64,000 nucleotides of DNA from Lates calcarifer. Taxonomy: Eukaryota > Chordata > Actinopteri > Centropomidae. The notes beneath the pieces were generated by a model that searched no databases, was not told where the DNA came from, and worked only from the letters and a program-made list of their open reading frames with translations. Shown in pieces: positions 1 through 12,905 of this stretch (within the stretch, counting starts at the first letter, position 1; every line of letters starts with the position of its first letter). The stretch lies in assembly GCF_001640805.2 (NCBI RefSeq), contig NC_066848.1, forward strand, positions 21,437,988 through 21,501,987, read 5' to 3'. Both the position numbers and the translations under genes were made by a program.

Positions 1-1
1 T

Positions 2-122
2 GAGATAGAGCTGGTGGAGCAGACTGTTCAGTCGGTGCCAATAAACCAGTGCAGACACAGCAAGGAAGAGGACACAGCCATACAAGATGACTATAAGTGC
101 ACCAATGAAACCTTAAATGATG
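2..122 (+). CDS. penultimate coding exon of an unidentified gene entering from the left edge
   Basis: The frame is open from the window edge and reads a polar, acidic/basic stretch (EIELVEQTVQSVP, then HSKEEDTAIQDDYK) that looks like a cytoplasmic or disordered tail. It ends GAT G followed by a GTAAAC donor at 123. The next exon starts at 228 after a strong pyrimidine-rich acceptor, and the phase fits. I do not recognise the protein. A competing reading exists on the minus strand, where the same bases encode a hydrophobic segment (VILYGCVLFLAVSALVYW). The plus reading is preferred because donor, acceptor, stop codon and a downstream AATAAA are all in order on that strand. Confidence 0.4.
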
Positions 123-227
123 GTAAACCATATGGAAAACATAATAGAAGTATTACATTTCTGTTTTTGTATTATTGTGAAGAAGGTTACAGTTTCCACA
201 TCAATCTCATGTTTTTATCTGTTACAG

Positions 228-262
228 TGTTTACCAGCTCTGGGACTGGGCAGGATTTTTAG
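228..262 (+). CDS. last coding exon (C-terminus) of the same unidentified gene
   Basis: A pyrimidine-rich tract ending in TTACAG at 222-227 precedes the exon. Joined to the previous exon it reads V-FTSSGTGQDF and stops at TAG (260-262). The intron 123-227 is 105 nt, a multiple of three, and has no in-frame stop, so retaining it would add 35 residues without breaking the frame. The product is not identified. Confidence 0.4.
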
Positions 263-600
263 ACTATTTTTTGTACACGTTTCCAATCAGCCTCCTCTGT
301 GTTTTGTCTTCAACATTCAAGCTTAGATGGTCAGACAGCACCAATTTAGTTTTAGTGTTTAGTACCTACAGTGATTCTGAGTTGATATCTTTTTAACAAC
401 AGCTCACAAACTGTTTTTCTCCCTAAACAGCTGGACAAGGTAGTTAAATGTTACTCAAACAGGGGGAAAGAGAACATTTGTTTGGGGCTATTTTCAGCAG
501 CAGATTAATCCACATTTGTTGCTCTAGTGAGTATTTGGGACAGCAGGACAGTGTGCGTGGAACTGAATCAAAATAAACTACAGTATGTGTGAAGGAACAT
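263..600 (+). other. probable 3' UTR and polyadenylation region of the left-edge gene
   Basis: No coding potential follows the TAG. A canonical AATAAA lies at 572-577, so cleavage near 590-600 is plausible. This rests only on the signal and the exon model to its left. Confidence 0.35.
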
Positions 601-2558
601 GTCACTCACTCACACACTTTTGGAGGGATGCACAATACATTACTGGCTAATTAGTAAACATTTTTTATTGTTCTAATAATGTAATTTCAGCTGATTATTA
701 CGTCTGATAAAGTGACTGGGTATGCCTCATGACACCCGGAACTGAACGTGGATTTTTGATTCTGTCTCTTCTCTGCTTACTTGAGGTTGTATTTGACTAA
801 AGTCGATGACGACTCTTGTAATCAGTAAGCGAACCAAAATCCCCTGGTTAGTGAGACATTACAAGCAATTTATCAGACACCTGTTGAACAGTAGATTATC
901 AGCTTGTACAAATGTGATGTCTCATCAGACAAAAAGTGACCATAACAACTGATGCAAACCAGCAAAGCTATAAAATATTTTCCACCCACTTTATTTGTTC
1001 TTACTTAATCCTACATTTAAACAGGTTGTCTTGTTCCGATCATGAAATCTTTTTAAAGAGAGACCCACGTACCTTTTGCAACAACCTAACTTAAAATACT
1101 CTTCCCTGTGCAAAACAGGTGGTGGAGAACTTGCCCATAAACACACACAACAGGTAGTGTCGGTAGATGGGAAGCTAGTGAGGATCACATTCTGTGAAAA
1201 TAAGAGGCTGGTAGCCCCATGTGAATAAGAGCAGAGACAATATTGTCAACGTTCCCAATTTATAAATGTAATATATAGTAAAAATAGATGTCTAATAAAA
1301 TAATTACATTCTGTTGCAATGCACCACCTGGCCTGCAGAGGGTGCAAATCACTAACACAAGTCAGCAGCATAACAACAAACAACAGACTTTCCACTCTTA
1401 TGGTTGTTTAGATAAATACAGTGTTTACTGCCATGCCCCTTATTGTTGGTTCATGGTGATTTTCTGACCTGACTTTTTCCTGATTATAGCCAGTGAGGAG
1501 AAGAATGCAGTGGACCTCCATTCACCTTTTTGTTCACATTTTATGAACTGAATGGTCGTGAAGCAGTTAGCAGACAATACAGAGTATTACTATACTAAAC
1601 TAATACAGTGACTCTGTGTGATTTGTGACCAAACATACATTTCTGTCTGACTGAATTTTCCTTTCTACCAGTTGATAGGAGTGTCTGACAACTATGTAGT
1701 CACATTTCTGCACCAGTATGTGCGGTGAACTTGTGAAAATGTGAACAACCTGATGTTTCAAGTTGTGGGTTATACAGCTCTACAAAAGGAAGTGGAGCTG
1801 ACAACATCCCTTCTCACAGCCAACATACCCAAACAGTAACTAAATATAAGGCAAATTGCTCTTTTCTGTGTTTTGGGCTTGAAAACTTTTTAAAAGGACA
1901 ATTGGGCGGAAACTCACAAAATTACAGGTGAAACACCACATCAGACTGCAGTAATGAAAGGAACCCCTACTTTAAACCACAGAGACTACCTAACAATTAA
2001 TGGGGCTGCTTCACATCTCCTCAGGCTGCACAAAGTGCTCTGTTACATCTGTCTCATCATCACTCCGGGAGAAAGAAAAAGTGGCAACAGGAGAAAGAAA
2101 ATCCACACAAACATCATAGACATCATTGTCCTTCACAGATGAGGCCAGGACCAGGATTGTGCCCTGGAACTTTTGTATTTTGAGGACACACTGCTAACAT
2201 TTAAACTAAGATAATCCAACCACCACAATGGACAAATAATAGGCCAGGCCCCTGTCAGAAACAATGATTCTCTAAATGTGCACCAAGACACACCCTCAAA
2301 GTCAAAGGTCTAATGGGCCTGCACACAATTTAAACAGTCTTCATCAGAATCAAACAATCTTCCACTGGCTGAGGAAAATGAAATCTCTGGAAAAAGTTAG
2401 GCATTTAATTAGTGACTGTTGGTGTGCATGTGTCTACTGTTTCACTCAGAACGGCTTCGGTACCACAGAGCTTCAGAGCTTGGTATCACATACTGCACTG
2501 TGTATCATGTATAGTCACCACTGTAATGTTCATTTGTCAGCTCTTTTCATATCTATTC
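601..2558. other. intergenic, nothing recognised
   Basis: AT-rich, unstructured sequence with short ORFs only. I see no conserved protein motif, RNA gene or clear repeat. Confidence 0.5.
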
Positions 2559-2559
2559 T

Positions 2560-2720
2560 TAGTCCTGAGATCAAGAGTCCATCTTAGTTTTAGTCATATT
2601 TAGTCACCATCATCCTTTTTATTTATAGTCAGATTTTAGTTAAAACTCTGGACCTTTTCGTCTCATCTTGGACAAGAAAACCAAAAACATTTTAGTCTAG
2701 TTTTAGTAAAGACCAAGAAT
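2560..2720. repeat. degenerate TTTTAGTC-rich fish interspersed repeat
   Basis: The phrase 'tttagtc' or 'ttttagt' recurs many times (from about 2559 and again through about 2708), together with 'tttcgtctcat'. This resembles a very common fish repeat built on alternating TTTTAGTC/GACTAAAA. A similar phrase occurs at 51380-51420. The family name is not certain. Confidence 0.4.
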
Positions 2721-5700
2721 GAACACTGCAGTTAAACTTCAGCTGTATGATTAACTAACTGTATGATTAAGAATGCAATAATCTGATGTTATTAATTTAA
2801 GCATATGTATATAACAATTTCTGTGTGGTGTATCTTAAGGTTTCTATTCAGGTATGGTTTTCTTCCCAGTGATTCTGCAGCCACAAGCCTTATCCCCCGA
2901 CAATACACACTCACTTTTTTTCTCCAAAAATCAACCAGTTTTTCCCAATAAAGCTCTGCTGTTGCCATCATGTTCTTTTCCCTTCACTGTCAAGTACAGT
3001 AACTAGGTCCAGGCCAGCACTGTTGGTGGTGTGTTCACGAGTGTACTATTGGTGTGCAGTCACCAAAAAGGGCATTTGGTTTGTCTGTTTGTTTTTTTTT
3101 TTTTAAACTGTAATTTTATCTCCTCTTTTTTTCAATCAACCAAAATTTTGAGAAATTTTGTTAAAAGTTTTGTTTTCTATTATGATCACTTATTTTTGTC
3201 AACAATATTGTGTGGAGAATCTGTCACAGTTATTGTTTAATAATGTCAGTTTTGTCTTATCAACATCAACATCTCAGTCATGGAAAAAACACTGCCCTAA
3301 AACAATGTCACCAGTTTAGATGTTAGTCTAAATGTTAGTCTCTGTGTCTTTACATACCGTAAGTACACGTTTACCAAATGTGTAATGTTCAATCACTGCT
3401 GGATTTTATAATGTAAGGTAACAATGTCTGCATTCATTGTGATATTCATTTCATTCCATCACTGGAGTCACCACAAAATCAGGGCACATTGTTAACCATT
3501 TCACACACTAACTGACATGTTCCTTCATGGTTTGAACTGCCTCTGTGGCAGAGTTTGTCTCCATTTCTTCGTCTATTTTTTTAAGCATGGAAAAAGATGT
3601 GGACAGAGAAAAAGGGAGGCATGAAAAGGGAAGCATATGCTCATGTAATTAGTTCAAATAGTTGGGTTTCTGCCCTTTCTGCTAGTAAGTACCTGTACTC
3701 AGCTAAAGACAGCTTATAAGGTAAAAGAAGCACCACTGTACAACCTTAAGTGGACTTCTGTGTAGGTGATAATGCCACGTCAGTTTCAGGAGGTACATTC
3801 TTCCAAATAACTTTCATAACTTTCACTTTCCTATCTTATCAATAATTTAAGCTCATTAACTTTATAGTTTTGAATCAGGACCTTCAGTATTTGGATCAGG
3901 TAGTGTGTTAAAAGTGTGTCAGATTTGGAAGGTTGCAGCTGTTATTTCAATGTGTCAGATGCATCAAAGTAAGTGCTGGTTTAGACTTGGTATTAGCAGA
4001 TACCCAATATTAAAAAGGGATTGGGATGACGGCTGAAAAAGTTTCATCGGAGCGTCCCTGTCAGACAGATTGTTGTTGACTCCAGTGATGAGTTTGTTTT
4101 CATCATTGTATTGTCGTTATGCCAATGCATAGCAGTCACTTGCCACTCTTGTGGTGAGGGATGTGGCATTGTGTGAAAACATGACGTCAATGCATGCTCT
4201 CTATTGTTTTTTTGTATCCCATTCTCTCTCTTCACTTTGATGTCTAATTTTGAGCAAAGAGAATCAATTCTGCAGTTCATCAGCCTGCTGGGAAACACAT
4301 CCCCTCAGCTGCTCTCCTCCAGCTCAGCACTGATTAACACTCATCTACACACTGCACACTGTTCATTAGCACGCCACTTCACTTCAGCCCGTGTGACACT
4401 GACTGGCACATGGCGCTTATAATAACTATTTACTCCTATGTCACTCTTTGTAGTTGAGAAATTGTCTAGCAGCAGCTTCCTGTGTAGTGCTTGTGGAGGA
4501 AAGGGAACATGGTTGCATAATCCCAGACAACTGAGAGCAGGACTCAGCCAGTCCTGGCTGATGCTCTCCAATTCTGTTGGCAAACAGAGAACAGAGGGAC
4601 AGCTTGACCCTGGTAAGTCCCTTATTTGTGGGAAGGGTTGTCTATCCAGTGATAGTTGACTGTTTGACACATACGCATCTACTATTATTCTGAGTACTAT
4701 CATCAGTCACTTTATAAAAAAGACTTTTTGTAACCAGCACACATATTATGTACACTAGAAATAGCTCATAACTCCCTCTACACCAGAACAACAATCAGAC
4801 AACAGTTAGTCAGTATTTGTAATGTCTTCAGAAAGGACTGGTGCTGTTCTGGAGTGCTGAAAGGACACAACCCACCGCTTTAACACACTTCAGTGGGAGG
4901 AACAATCCCCACAACCATCGTACACACTGTGGGGTTATACTTTGTGGCTGGGCTGTGTTATTTACACACAGTTAAACAGCCACACAACTATTTATTAAAC
5001 ACTTATATTACAGTTGGACTATTTATGCTTCTTCTGCAGTTTACATGCTGTTCTCTTGTTAGTAGAAGTCTGCAGAATGCAGAATTTGTGTTTGACGCTA
5101 AAAGAAAAAACACACAATAGAAGCCTTAGAAACTGATCAGTTCTTCACTGCTTCCAGAACTCCAGCTGCTTCCAGCTAATAATGCAGAGTGACATTATAA
5201 AATATTCTAGTATCAAATGGAGCTAAGCTAGGCATGCTGATGATGATTATTATCTTATCTTCGTGCACAATTTTATCTGTATAACTACTGGAATTTGTTG
5301 GAAATCTGCACACAAAATGCTTAAATAACTGAAAGTGTTACTGTGTAGTGAGTGGTAAAGGTGACAAGAATGTGTAATTAAGGAGGTTGTGTTTCCGCCT
5401 TTGGCTTCAAAACTAATACACAGTGTCCAGTTTGCCAGGTCCTCTTACAAAAACCTAAAGCAGCCTAATACAACAGCCCTGCAATAAACTACAACAAGGT
5501 TCAGTTTATGTTGAAAATGTTTTAGAGAGATGTCGCTTCAACTTCAGTAGTCATTTTCAATTGAAGTACAGCTGCTGAACTGCATTTTGTTATATAGAGA
5601 AACTGATATGAATGAGGTGGACAAAAAACCTTGAGCTGACAGGACTAGTCTAATAGTCAATTTATGGAATGTTAACTGCCAGCAATTTTGATAACTGATG

Positions 5701-7515
5701 TATTTGTAAAAATAATTTCAAGCGACTTGTTTGCAGCAGACCAGAATAACAAACTGATTAACAGTGGGCATCAACAGCATTGTTCACATTATCAATAAGT
5801 TGCAGTGGATTTCTCAGGTCTGACAGAATAAAGCTCAACTACTGCAAGAAGGAGAAACCAGTGTACCACCATAGCACATCTCAAAGGAGAGTCGCAGCCC
5901 ATAAGGGTCACAATGGGGTAAATATGTATACGCCTCTTCCCCTACCTTCCTGTTGAGGAAAAAAACACTGTGTCATATCTAGTTGGGCGTGGATGTTATT
6001 CTCTGCTTGTGTATAAATGAGGTATTACATCTCCTATGTTCTTGATAACAATGCCTGAATGCAACTAATGAGGTTATCATGACATGTTCACATGAATTTC
6101 CATCCAGTGGGAATACAGATGTAACTGCACAGGGACCTAACACAGTTCAACTGGAACTGATCTCAAAGCACTGCACTTAAGTGGCCCCCACCCAGGCTTG
6201 GAAAACATTCATATTATCTTAAAACAAATTTAGCTCCACATATAACCTTATACCATATACCAGTTCCATAAAGTTGAAGAAAACATTCTTGAAATATAAA
6301 CACATTTCCAAAGCCAGTCCCTGTGGGCCTGGGGGAACACAGGACGGTCATGCTGGGAGAGCAGAAGGTGGTTGAGCGAGGCTGAGCAAAGCTTCCTGCT
6401 CAAACTATTCATTACAGCCTACCTGTCATGTCTTAACATGCTCCAACACACCTTTCCAGTTCACCCTCTAGGCACACACTTTCCACAAAAACCCCCGATA
6501 ATGCCCTGAAACCACGGTTTCTGTAGAAACACACATCAACAGCCCTCATGTTACTGCTGACTCCACAATGTTAAGATGCACTAAGCTTATTTTGTAACAC
6601 ATTAGCCATCCCAATATCTCTTTGGTGTAACACCATGGTCAGTAAGTTTAAAACAGGTTTAGAAATGTTACTGCGTACTGACTGAACTATACCAATAGAG
6701 AATAGAGATGTTCCTAGGTCATGGTCTCTCCTACATATGCAGGGCTAAAGACTACAAACGTTTAGTCACTGCGTTTGTGTGGGATAGAGAGTGAATAGAG
6801 TGGAGGGCTAACACGTGGCTCTCGTCATCTTAACAATGCATAATAGGGACAAGGAATAACTCCCACAGTTTATGTGGCAAAGATATTGCATATATTGAAA
6901 GGAAGGCCATGCATTATATGTACTGGCCCAACACACTCAACCGCAAATACTCTAAGCACAATAACAACATGAAGCATAAACTATGCAGGGACAGCAGCAC
7001 TGATGGAATTGTAGCGCAGCATTTTCCAAACATAGGCTCTACTTGCTGGGTTTCAACTTAGGTAAAGCTCATATTAGAACAGCTTACTTCACTGTTTTCA
7101 AACTACCTCATTTTTAGCCACGCACCTGTCTGAGTTTCAAGTGCTGCCGTAACTAAGTGGGAACTAGTTTCATTTTTGCATGTGAGGCATTACGGGGATA
7201 TCTGTCATTTGTATCCACAGGAAATAACCTGGATCACAAGCACATCAGTTGCACGACGCACCACCCACTACTACAAGTACATTCTCAACCTGTGAAAAAC
7301 ACTGCAGTGACTCTACCAGCAGCATTTCAGGAAGTATTGTGGTTGTTGTGCTGTATTGACAGTAAAGTATTGATCACATACCTAATGTTTACATTTCTAA
7401 AGGTATTATTTGGTGTCTATGTTTGAAAAAGCAGCATTTAACTTAATGATTTTTTTCTTGATATCATTTGAGTTGTTATTTTTCACACCTGGAATGACAT
7501 TTAATTACAGGGAAA
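2721..7515. other. intergenic, nothing recognised
   Basis: No ORF reads like a known protein and none has a supporting splice or start context. The sequence is mostly AT-rich and low in structure. The short ORFs at 4204-4422 and 4341-4703 lie antisense to each other and show no domain. Confidence 0.5.
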
Positions 7516-7519
7516 ACAT

Positions 7520-7990
7520 AGTACCAAAAAAGGGTACCATTGGGTACTGGTACTTTCGATTCAAATGTGAATGGTACTGAATGGTAAGATCAGTGTTTCA
7601 CATACATGGTCAGGTATACCCTAGTTCATTCCTGTTATCTTTGACCCTCTAGTTCCTTTTATGCGGCCTTTCCAAGGCATAAATATTGTGCCATTATTCC
7701 ACCTTGCTATTCTGTATAAACGGTACAGAGGCAGAATGAGGGGCCTTATCACCCCACTTTTTTACCAAGCCAGAAACAAAGGTAGTCATTATACCCAATT
7801 GATGTCTGTATAAAAGGGAGAGCAGACACGGTGGAAGACACGCTGACCAACACCCATGCTGTTGTGTTACACATCACTTCTCTGACGCCATGATGCTGGC
7901 ATGTTGTATAAAATTCACACATGGGGTGGCATTAAGGGTATTCAAGGGTCTTCTCTACACCAATATTGTAATAATAGAATTAGGCACTCA
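7520..7990. repeat. probable interspersed repeat (MITE-like), degenerate
   Basis: The segment opens with alternating 'ggtacc/gtacc' phrases around 7525-7580. It then contains a recurring 'tgtataaa' phrase (about 7714, 7807, 7905) inside longer similar contexts such as 'gccattattccaccttgc' and 'catgctgttgtgttacac'. The style matches a non-autonomous fish transposon. Ends and target duplications were not found. Confidence 0.35.
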
Positions 7991-10105
7991 CATGAGACAG
8001 GTGTTATCACTGACAGATCTTTCTGTTGTCAGATGACAGTAATGTACTGTGAGTCATAACTGAAGAGAGAGGCATAAACAATTGGGCACACAAAGAACAA
8101 AATGCCCATTACCACCTACCACAATAACTTTGACCTCAAAAATGACAAGACCTGACCAAACACCTGGTCTTTAAAAACACCTGGTCATTATGAGCTTTAC
8201 AAAGGTAGATTTATTTCAGGCCTGTTGTATTTGGTTACATGATATTTTCCAGCCCATATTTGCTTGTGCTCATGTGTGCCCTGTCTCTGTTGTGCCCTGT
8301 CAAGAGTAAGTATGCTGAAGACGCACAGCAAATAGACAGAGACACACAACAAATACACAGCAGATAGCAGCTTATGACACAAGTGGGGTTTGTTTTTATG
8401 GTAGCGCAAAGACTTATGCCAGCATCTCTAAAACATGCTAATGTTTTCCCACTTTGAAATGTACTTTGTCAATGAATAACGCAATTAAATATTTAAATCA
8501 CATTTTTAAACTAAGTGCAGTTGATTACATTTTTTAAATAATAGCATTAGTTTTGTTTTGTTTTTTTATAAACTGGACGAGTAATTAGCCCAGTTAACAA
8601 AACTGTCAGAATCAAAACGGTCAGAGATGTCTTTGGCTGGAAATGCAGATTTTACTGAAGAACATTCAAATACAGTCCAGACTGTAAGCATGTGTACAGT
8701 TACAATTTCCTTAAAATAATGGATACTACATTAAGGTGTCAGTCTCAGCTTCAATTTGAGTAGGTTTTCCATCAGTATAGAAAGAAGTAGTGTGGGAGAT
8801 ATATATTTTTCGCCACACTTTCCTCTTTCCATCATATTGATAGAGGCTAATTACTGTTTCATCAGTTACAGAATAAGAGAAATTCCTCTTTGACATGGCT
8901 CAATCAAAGACAAAGATACATAAACAAGACAAAAAGAGTACAACGGTAAACTTCACAGTAAAACTAAGTTATGAATGCTAACATTAGTAGAGTTGGATTG
9001 ATTTTCCTTATGTGACTTGTAGGGCATTAGTAATAAGAAATAAGACAATGTGCTTAACATAATATAATGTAAAAACAACAATATATTTGGCATTTGCAAA
9101 CAGAAATGATATATGTGTTTACAGAATTGAATTGTGTTTACTGGATTGTTGTCTGGGGAATAATACCTAGATTAGTTTTAAGGCCTTTTGTTTCATTCTG
9201 TTTTGAGTCTAGAAAATTGTACAATCAAAAGGTTTTCTATTTTAATAAGATGCTGTCTTCACTGGAGCCCGGACTCTCATCTGTCATCAATCTTATGAGT
9301 AGAATAAGTCAGCTTTTATAGACTTTTACCAACTCTATGTTGTTGACAATTATGAAAGACTAGACTTAAAATAGGCAAATAATCTGTTGATGGGTTAGAC
9401 TATGTACACTTTTGCATTTAGCTTTCCTTGTTGTCTCTCTTTGAAGTCAAACAATATTAATGTTTGTGTAGCCAGCAGGTTTCAGTTCACATGTGTACTA
9501 GGCTGTTCAAAATCCATAAAACTTAGTAGTGTTACCAGAAGATTCAAGTAGGCCCACCTCCCACAGAGCAGGGTTTTCACAGCCTCACCCCCATACACAA
9601 ACACTATCTCCCTGTGAACCCCAGGGCCTTCCTCATAATTATGAAGTGTTATCTCAGACATCAGTAATATGCTCTCAGGACAGAAGTGGGCCTGGGCCTA
9701 CAGCTAGACACTAATTGGGTCTCCACTCAAGAGCAGAAATGAACAAGTCAGTCGTCAGAGAGGGGAATGTCACAAAGGGGGATCAGGTTTTTATAGCCAC
9801 CTCATTGTCAATGTGCCACTTCAGAGCCTTGCTCACCATTTAAATTCTAACAGCAAACCAAACATTAGAATGAAAAAAGGTGATTCAGAATAATAATACT
9901 CAAAAAAAGCCCAGGTTGTGAATCAACTGCTTTCATATTACCCAGAATGAATGATGTTGATTTAAATGAGAGTCCATTGTTAGACCTTATGATCCAGGAC
10001 AAGGTTTCCTAAACCTTGGACTCGCAGGCCTCCTGTCTGTCATGGCTGAGTCCTCCTGCAACAACACTGGCTGATTTAACTATGTTTGTTTTTCCCTGCT
10101 AATGT
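7991..10105. other. intergenic, nothing recognised
   Basis: AT-rich sequence without supported genes. Short ORFs at 8197-8409 and 9094-9321 lack recognisable motifs. Confidence 0.5.
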
Positions 10106-10109
10106 GAGG

Positions 10110-10400
10110 GCTCTGTGGATGGCAATGTTGTCAGTCTGTCTGACAAGAGCAGACAGACTTTGGTCAAGGGCAAGATATCTCAACAACTATTGGCCAGACT
10201 GTCAAAAAAATCAGTGCAAGAGTCACGAGTGGTGGATGATTCCCAGTGGGTAGGTGAACCTGTGAAACTTCATCATCTTTGTGCTGTCATCATGACCAAT
10301 ATACAGGTCCATGACAAGGTATCTAAAGGGCACACTGGCATGCAATTCACTGGGCACATTGATGTTCCACAGAGAAAGAAAGTGGAGGGCAATGAATGAA
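10110..10400 (+). repeat. degenerate teleost interspersed repeat ('tctcaacaactattgg' family)
   Basis: The phrases 'tggcaatgttgtcagtctgt', 'ctttggtcaag' and 'atctcaacaactattgg' occur in the order known from a very abundant fish repeat. The 94-codon ORF at 10115-10399 is a reading of this repeat and not a gene. The rest of the copy is diverged. Confidence 0.5.
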
Positions 10401-11010
10401 CACAGAGTTTTTGTTGGTCTTAAAACTAGGCTTGCTCAAAGATGCTGGTTTACTGAGTAAACTCCTCAAACCTATAACATAAACTGATGTAAGAAGGCCT
10501 TTGCAAGGTTTTACCAGGCATGTGTTTCAGGTACCAGTGAGATGATGAAATTTGATGTGAAAGTCCAGTTTGATTAACAAATCACTATGTTTGAAGGCTT
10601 ATCAGACACCAAAAACTACATATATTTCACTGTTACAAAACTGTATTCTCTATCTTGAGATTGGCAAGTAAACTGTAGAATTTTGTTGTTCATGTTAGAG
10701 ATAATCCATCAGAACTACCACCTGACTATGACTGAGGGACTGGATATAAAAGGCGTGAGAAACTGTTTTACGGCAACATTCAGAAGCTTTTGATGCATGC
10801 TAACATTTGCCATCATGACAGGGGACTACTGAATGTGTATTATACTCACAATGAATCCATTCATTAGACAGCTCTCATAGGTTGTTATTCAGTAGTCACC
10901 ATTAGTCTGCTGTGTAGTTCCATGCCCTGCTACAAAATAGCACTTAATTTTCTATCACATCACAACCACATAGAGTTATGTTTCACTCTGTCCATATACA
11001 GATGTATGTA
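10401..11010. other. intergenic, nothing recognised
   Basis: No gene, RNA or clear repeat was seen. Confidence 0.5.
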
Positions 11011-11033
11011 TTCTTTCTTTCTTTCTTTCTCTT

Positions 11034-11083
<50 letters not shown>

Positions 11084-11093
11084 CCTGTTCCTG
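11011..11093 (+). repeat. (CT)n-rich microsatellite
   Basis: 'ttctttctttct' runs into a long CT dinucleotide tract. The two overlapping serine/leucine ORFs here are translations of the repeat. Confidence 0.9.
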
Positions 11094-11750
11094 TTTCTCT
11101 CTCACTGGTCAGTTAACATCTGCTTCAAGCTTCAGTGTCAGCAAATTAAGTTTCCATCTCAAACAGAGACATCAGATCACCAAAGCCGGTTAGCATCCGA
11201 CCTGAATTCAACTCTGGTTGCAGAGCAGGGTTGGTTGATAAAGAGAAACCATCCACACTGGCCTAGTTTGGGCTGCAAAAGAACACAATGAACAGCTTGT
11301 TTGTAAAGGATAAGAAACTGCAACAATGCAGTTCCAAGCAAATTCCAAGTTTTCCAAGATCACTTGAATATAGGGAAAAATATTTACATAGGAAAGGAGT
11401 TGCTCAAAGGTTAGGTGAGCATAAAGAATCTAGGTAAGCACGCAGTGTCAACGTTTTAGAAACTAGAAATTTTGGGGTCTGAATTCTACCCAGTCAAAGT
11501 ACTGACGGTACACCAGACACCTATCACATCATTAATAGCTATGGATTAATTAAGATGTTCACTACAGCTGAACAAAGTTATGTATCTAGCATCAGTAATA
11601 CAACTGTAACTTATCTCCGTTATCAAACGTCATCTGGCCTGGAAGTGGAGAATGAAACCACGCGAGTCTAGTCCGATCCAGACAAAACCTTTTCCCAGTC
11701 CTCATTTAACAAGTCACTCTTCTGTAATTTCACACACTGGATTACACTAT
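11094..11750. other. intergenic, nothing recognised
   Basis: Unique-looking AT-rich sequence with no supported gene. Confidence 0.5.
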
Positions 11751-12720
11751 TCGCTGTAATCCACGCACACACCACATCAGTAGTTTACTTCGTTCAATGC
11801 TTGGTAAACTCAAGCACGGAGTTGTTACCCGCAGCCAAACAAACGAGTTGAACCTTTTTAGCTCCAGCAGTCTTAGTCTTGAAACGCAGACTTAGAAAAC
11901 GCTTTGAGATGGGGATCAGCAATGAGCTGTTATAAGCCGTCAGTGCAGCGGGCTGCCAGCGGCCACAACATACAACCCGCAGCCCGACCGGCAGCTCACC
12001 GACACAGCTCACAATCTGAGTAACGTCGGACACCTAAACACTGGCTCAGTTTTAGCATACGACTGCTGAATACAGGCGGCTGCACAGATCAAACACACTT
12101 AACAAACCAATGTGTTGTACAAATGCACATGCAAAAGGAAACGCGACGTAAAGAAACTGGGGAAACTTCATTCCTTCATCCAGCAGCCCGCTGTGGGCTG
12201 CAGCTAGCATGCTAACAGCTAGTTCTAAAGCAACAGTCTCACCAGACTGTCGCTAATGTTAGCATAGCTGACGCCAGCTTTCAGGGGCTGAGAGTGGTTC
12301 TCAAACCTGTACCTGTACCTGTGAACAGACCCGCGGTCTGGACCCTCTCTTCTTCGTGTTCTGTGACCCCCGCGGTGCTGGCATATCCGTATGATGATCC
12401 CCAGTACAGACACTAGTCCCCAAACCACTGGGATAACGCTGTAGCTAGCTGCTGGGGCTACCACAGCTACTCTCAGGAGCAGCTTCACCTCTGAGATAGT
12501 GTCACAACATGTGGGATCTGTCAGTGATTTCAGACTCACCAGTGCTGGTTCTTGATAGACAGCGGTCCAAGCTCAGGAAGGGAGCACAAGAGGTCGCAAC
12601 GTTTAGAGTTAAAAGTCAACTTCAGCGCGTCGTTGCTCATTCCGCCATCTTGGTTCTGCTAGAGCTCTGGACTCAACCAAGTCTGGCATACCGGGGGGAG
12701 GGTTCATAATGTAACCCCAA
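11751..12720 (-). promoter_or_regulatory. CpG-rich promoter-like block with a YY1-type motif, pointing left
   Basis: CpG density rises clearly against the AT-rich flanks, especially at 11930-12010 and 12300-12660. At 12642-12653 the minus strand reads CCAAGATGGCGG, the YY1-type element common just downstream of vertebrate start sites. Orientation suggests transcription to the left. The gene it would serve is unidentified, and no confident downstream exon was found between 12200 and the window start. Confidence 0.45.
12536..12640 (-). CDS. possible short first-exon ORF in the CpG block (34 codons)
   Basis: The minus strand has an ATG at 12640 and reads MSNDALKLTF...ELGPLSIKNQHW before TGA (12538-12536). 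A consensus donor CACTG|GTGAGT falls at 12540/12539, so the reading could instead splice onward just before that stop. An earlier ATG inside the YY1 motif, in good Kozak context, reads only M-A-E-stop. It could equally be 5' UTR or non-coding RNA. No homologue is recognised. Confidence 0.2.
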   Translation of the reverse strand: MSNDALKLTFNSKRCDLLCSLPELGPLSIKNQHW

Positions 12721-12869
12721 GCATGATCTATCTAAAGTTTGTTTTCACAGACCAAAGTCTAAAGGAGGACAGAGCATTATCTGCTATTCGGGACTAGTAA
12801 GGAAGGACTATTAAGACTATTAAGTGAAGGACTACAGATCATATACTGACGGATAACCGTAGCAAAGTT

Positions 12870-12905
12870 GTGTGGTGTGTGTGTGTGTGTGTGTGTGTGA
12901 GTGTG
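12870..12905 (+). repeat. (GT)n microsatellite
   Basis: A short GT dinucleotide run. Confidence 0.8.

Noticed and set aside
1..90. Minus-strand hydrophobic frame resembling a membrane segment
   Set aside because: Its acceptor (TTATAG) lacks a pyrimidine tract, whereas the plus strand offers a good donor, a good acceptor, a stop and a polyadenylation signal. Kept only as an alternative.
10115..10399. 94-codon plus-strand ORF
   Set aside because: It is a reading through a degenerate copy of an abundant fish repeat ('tctcaacaactattgg' family).
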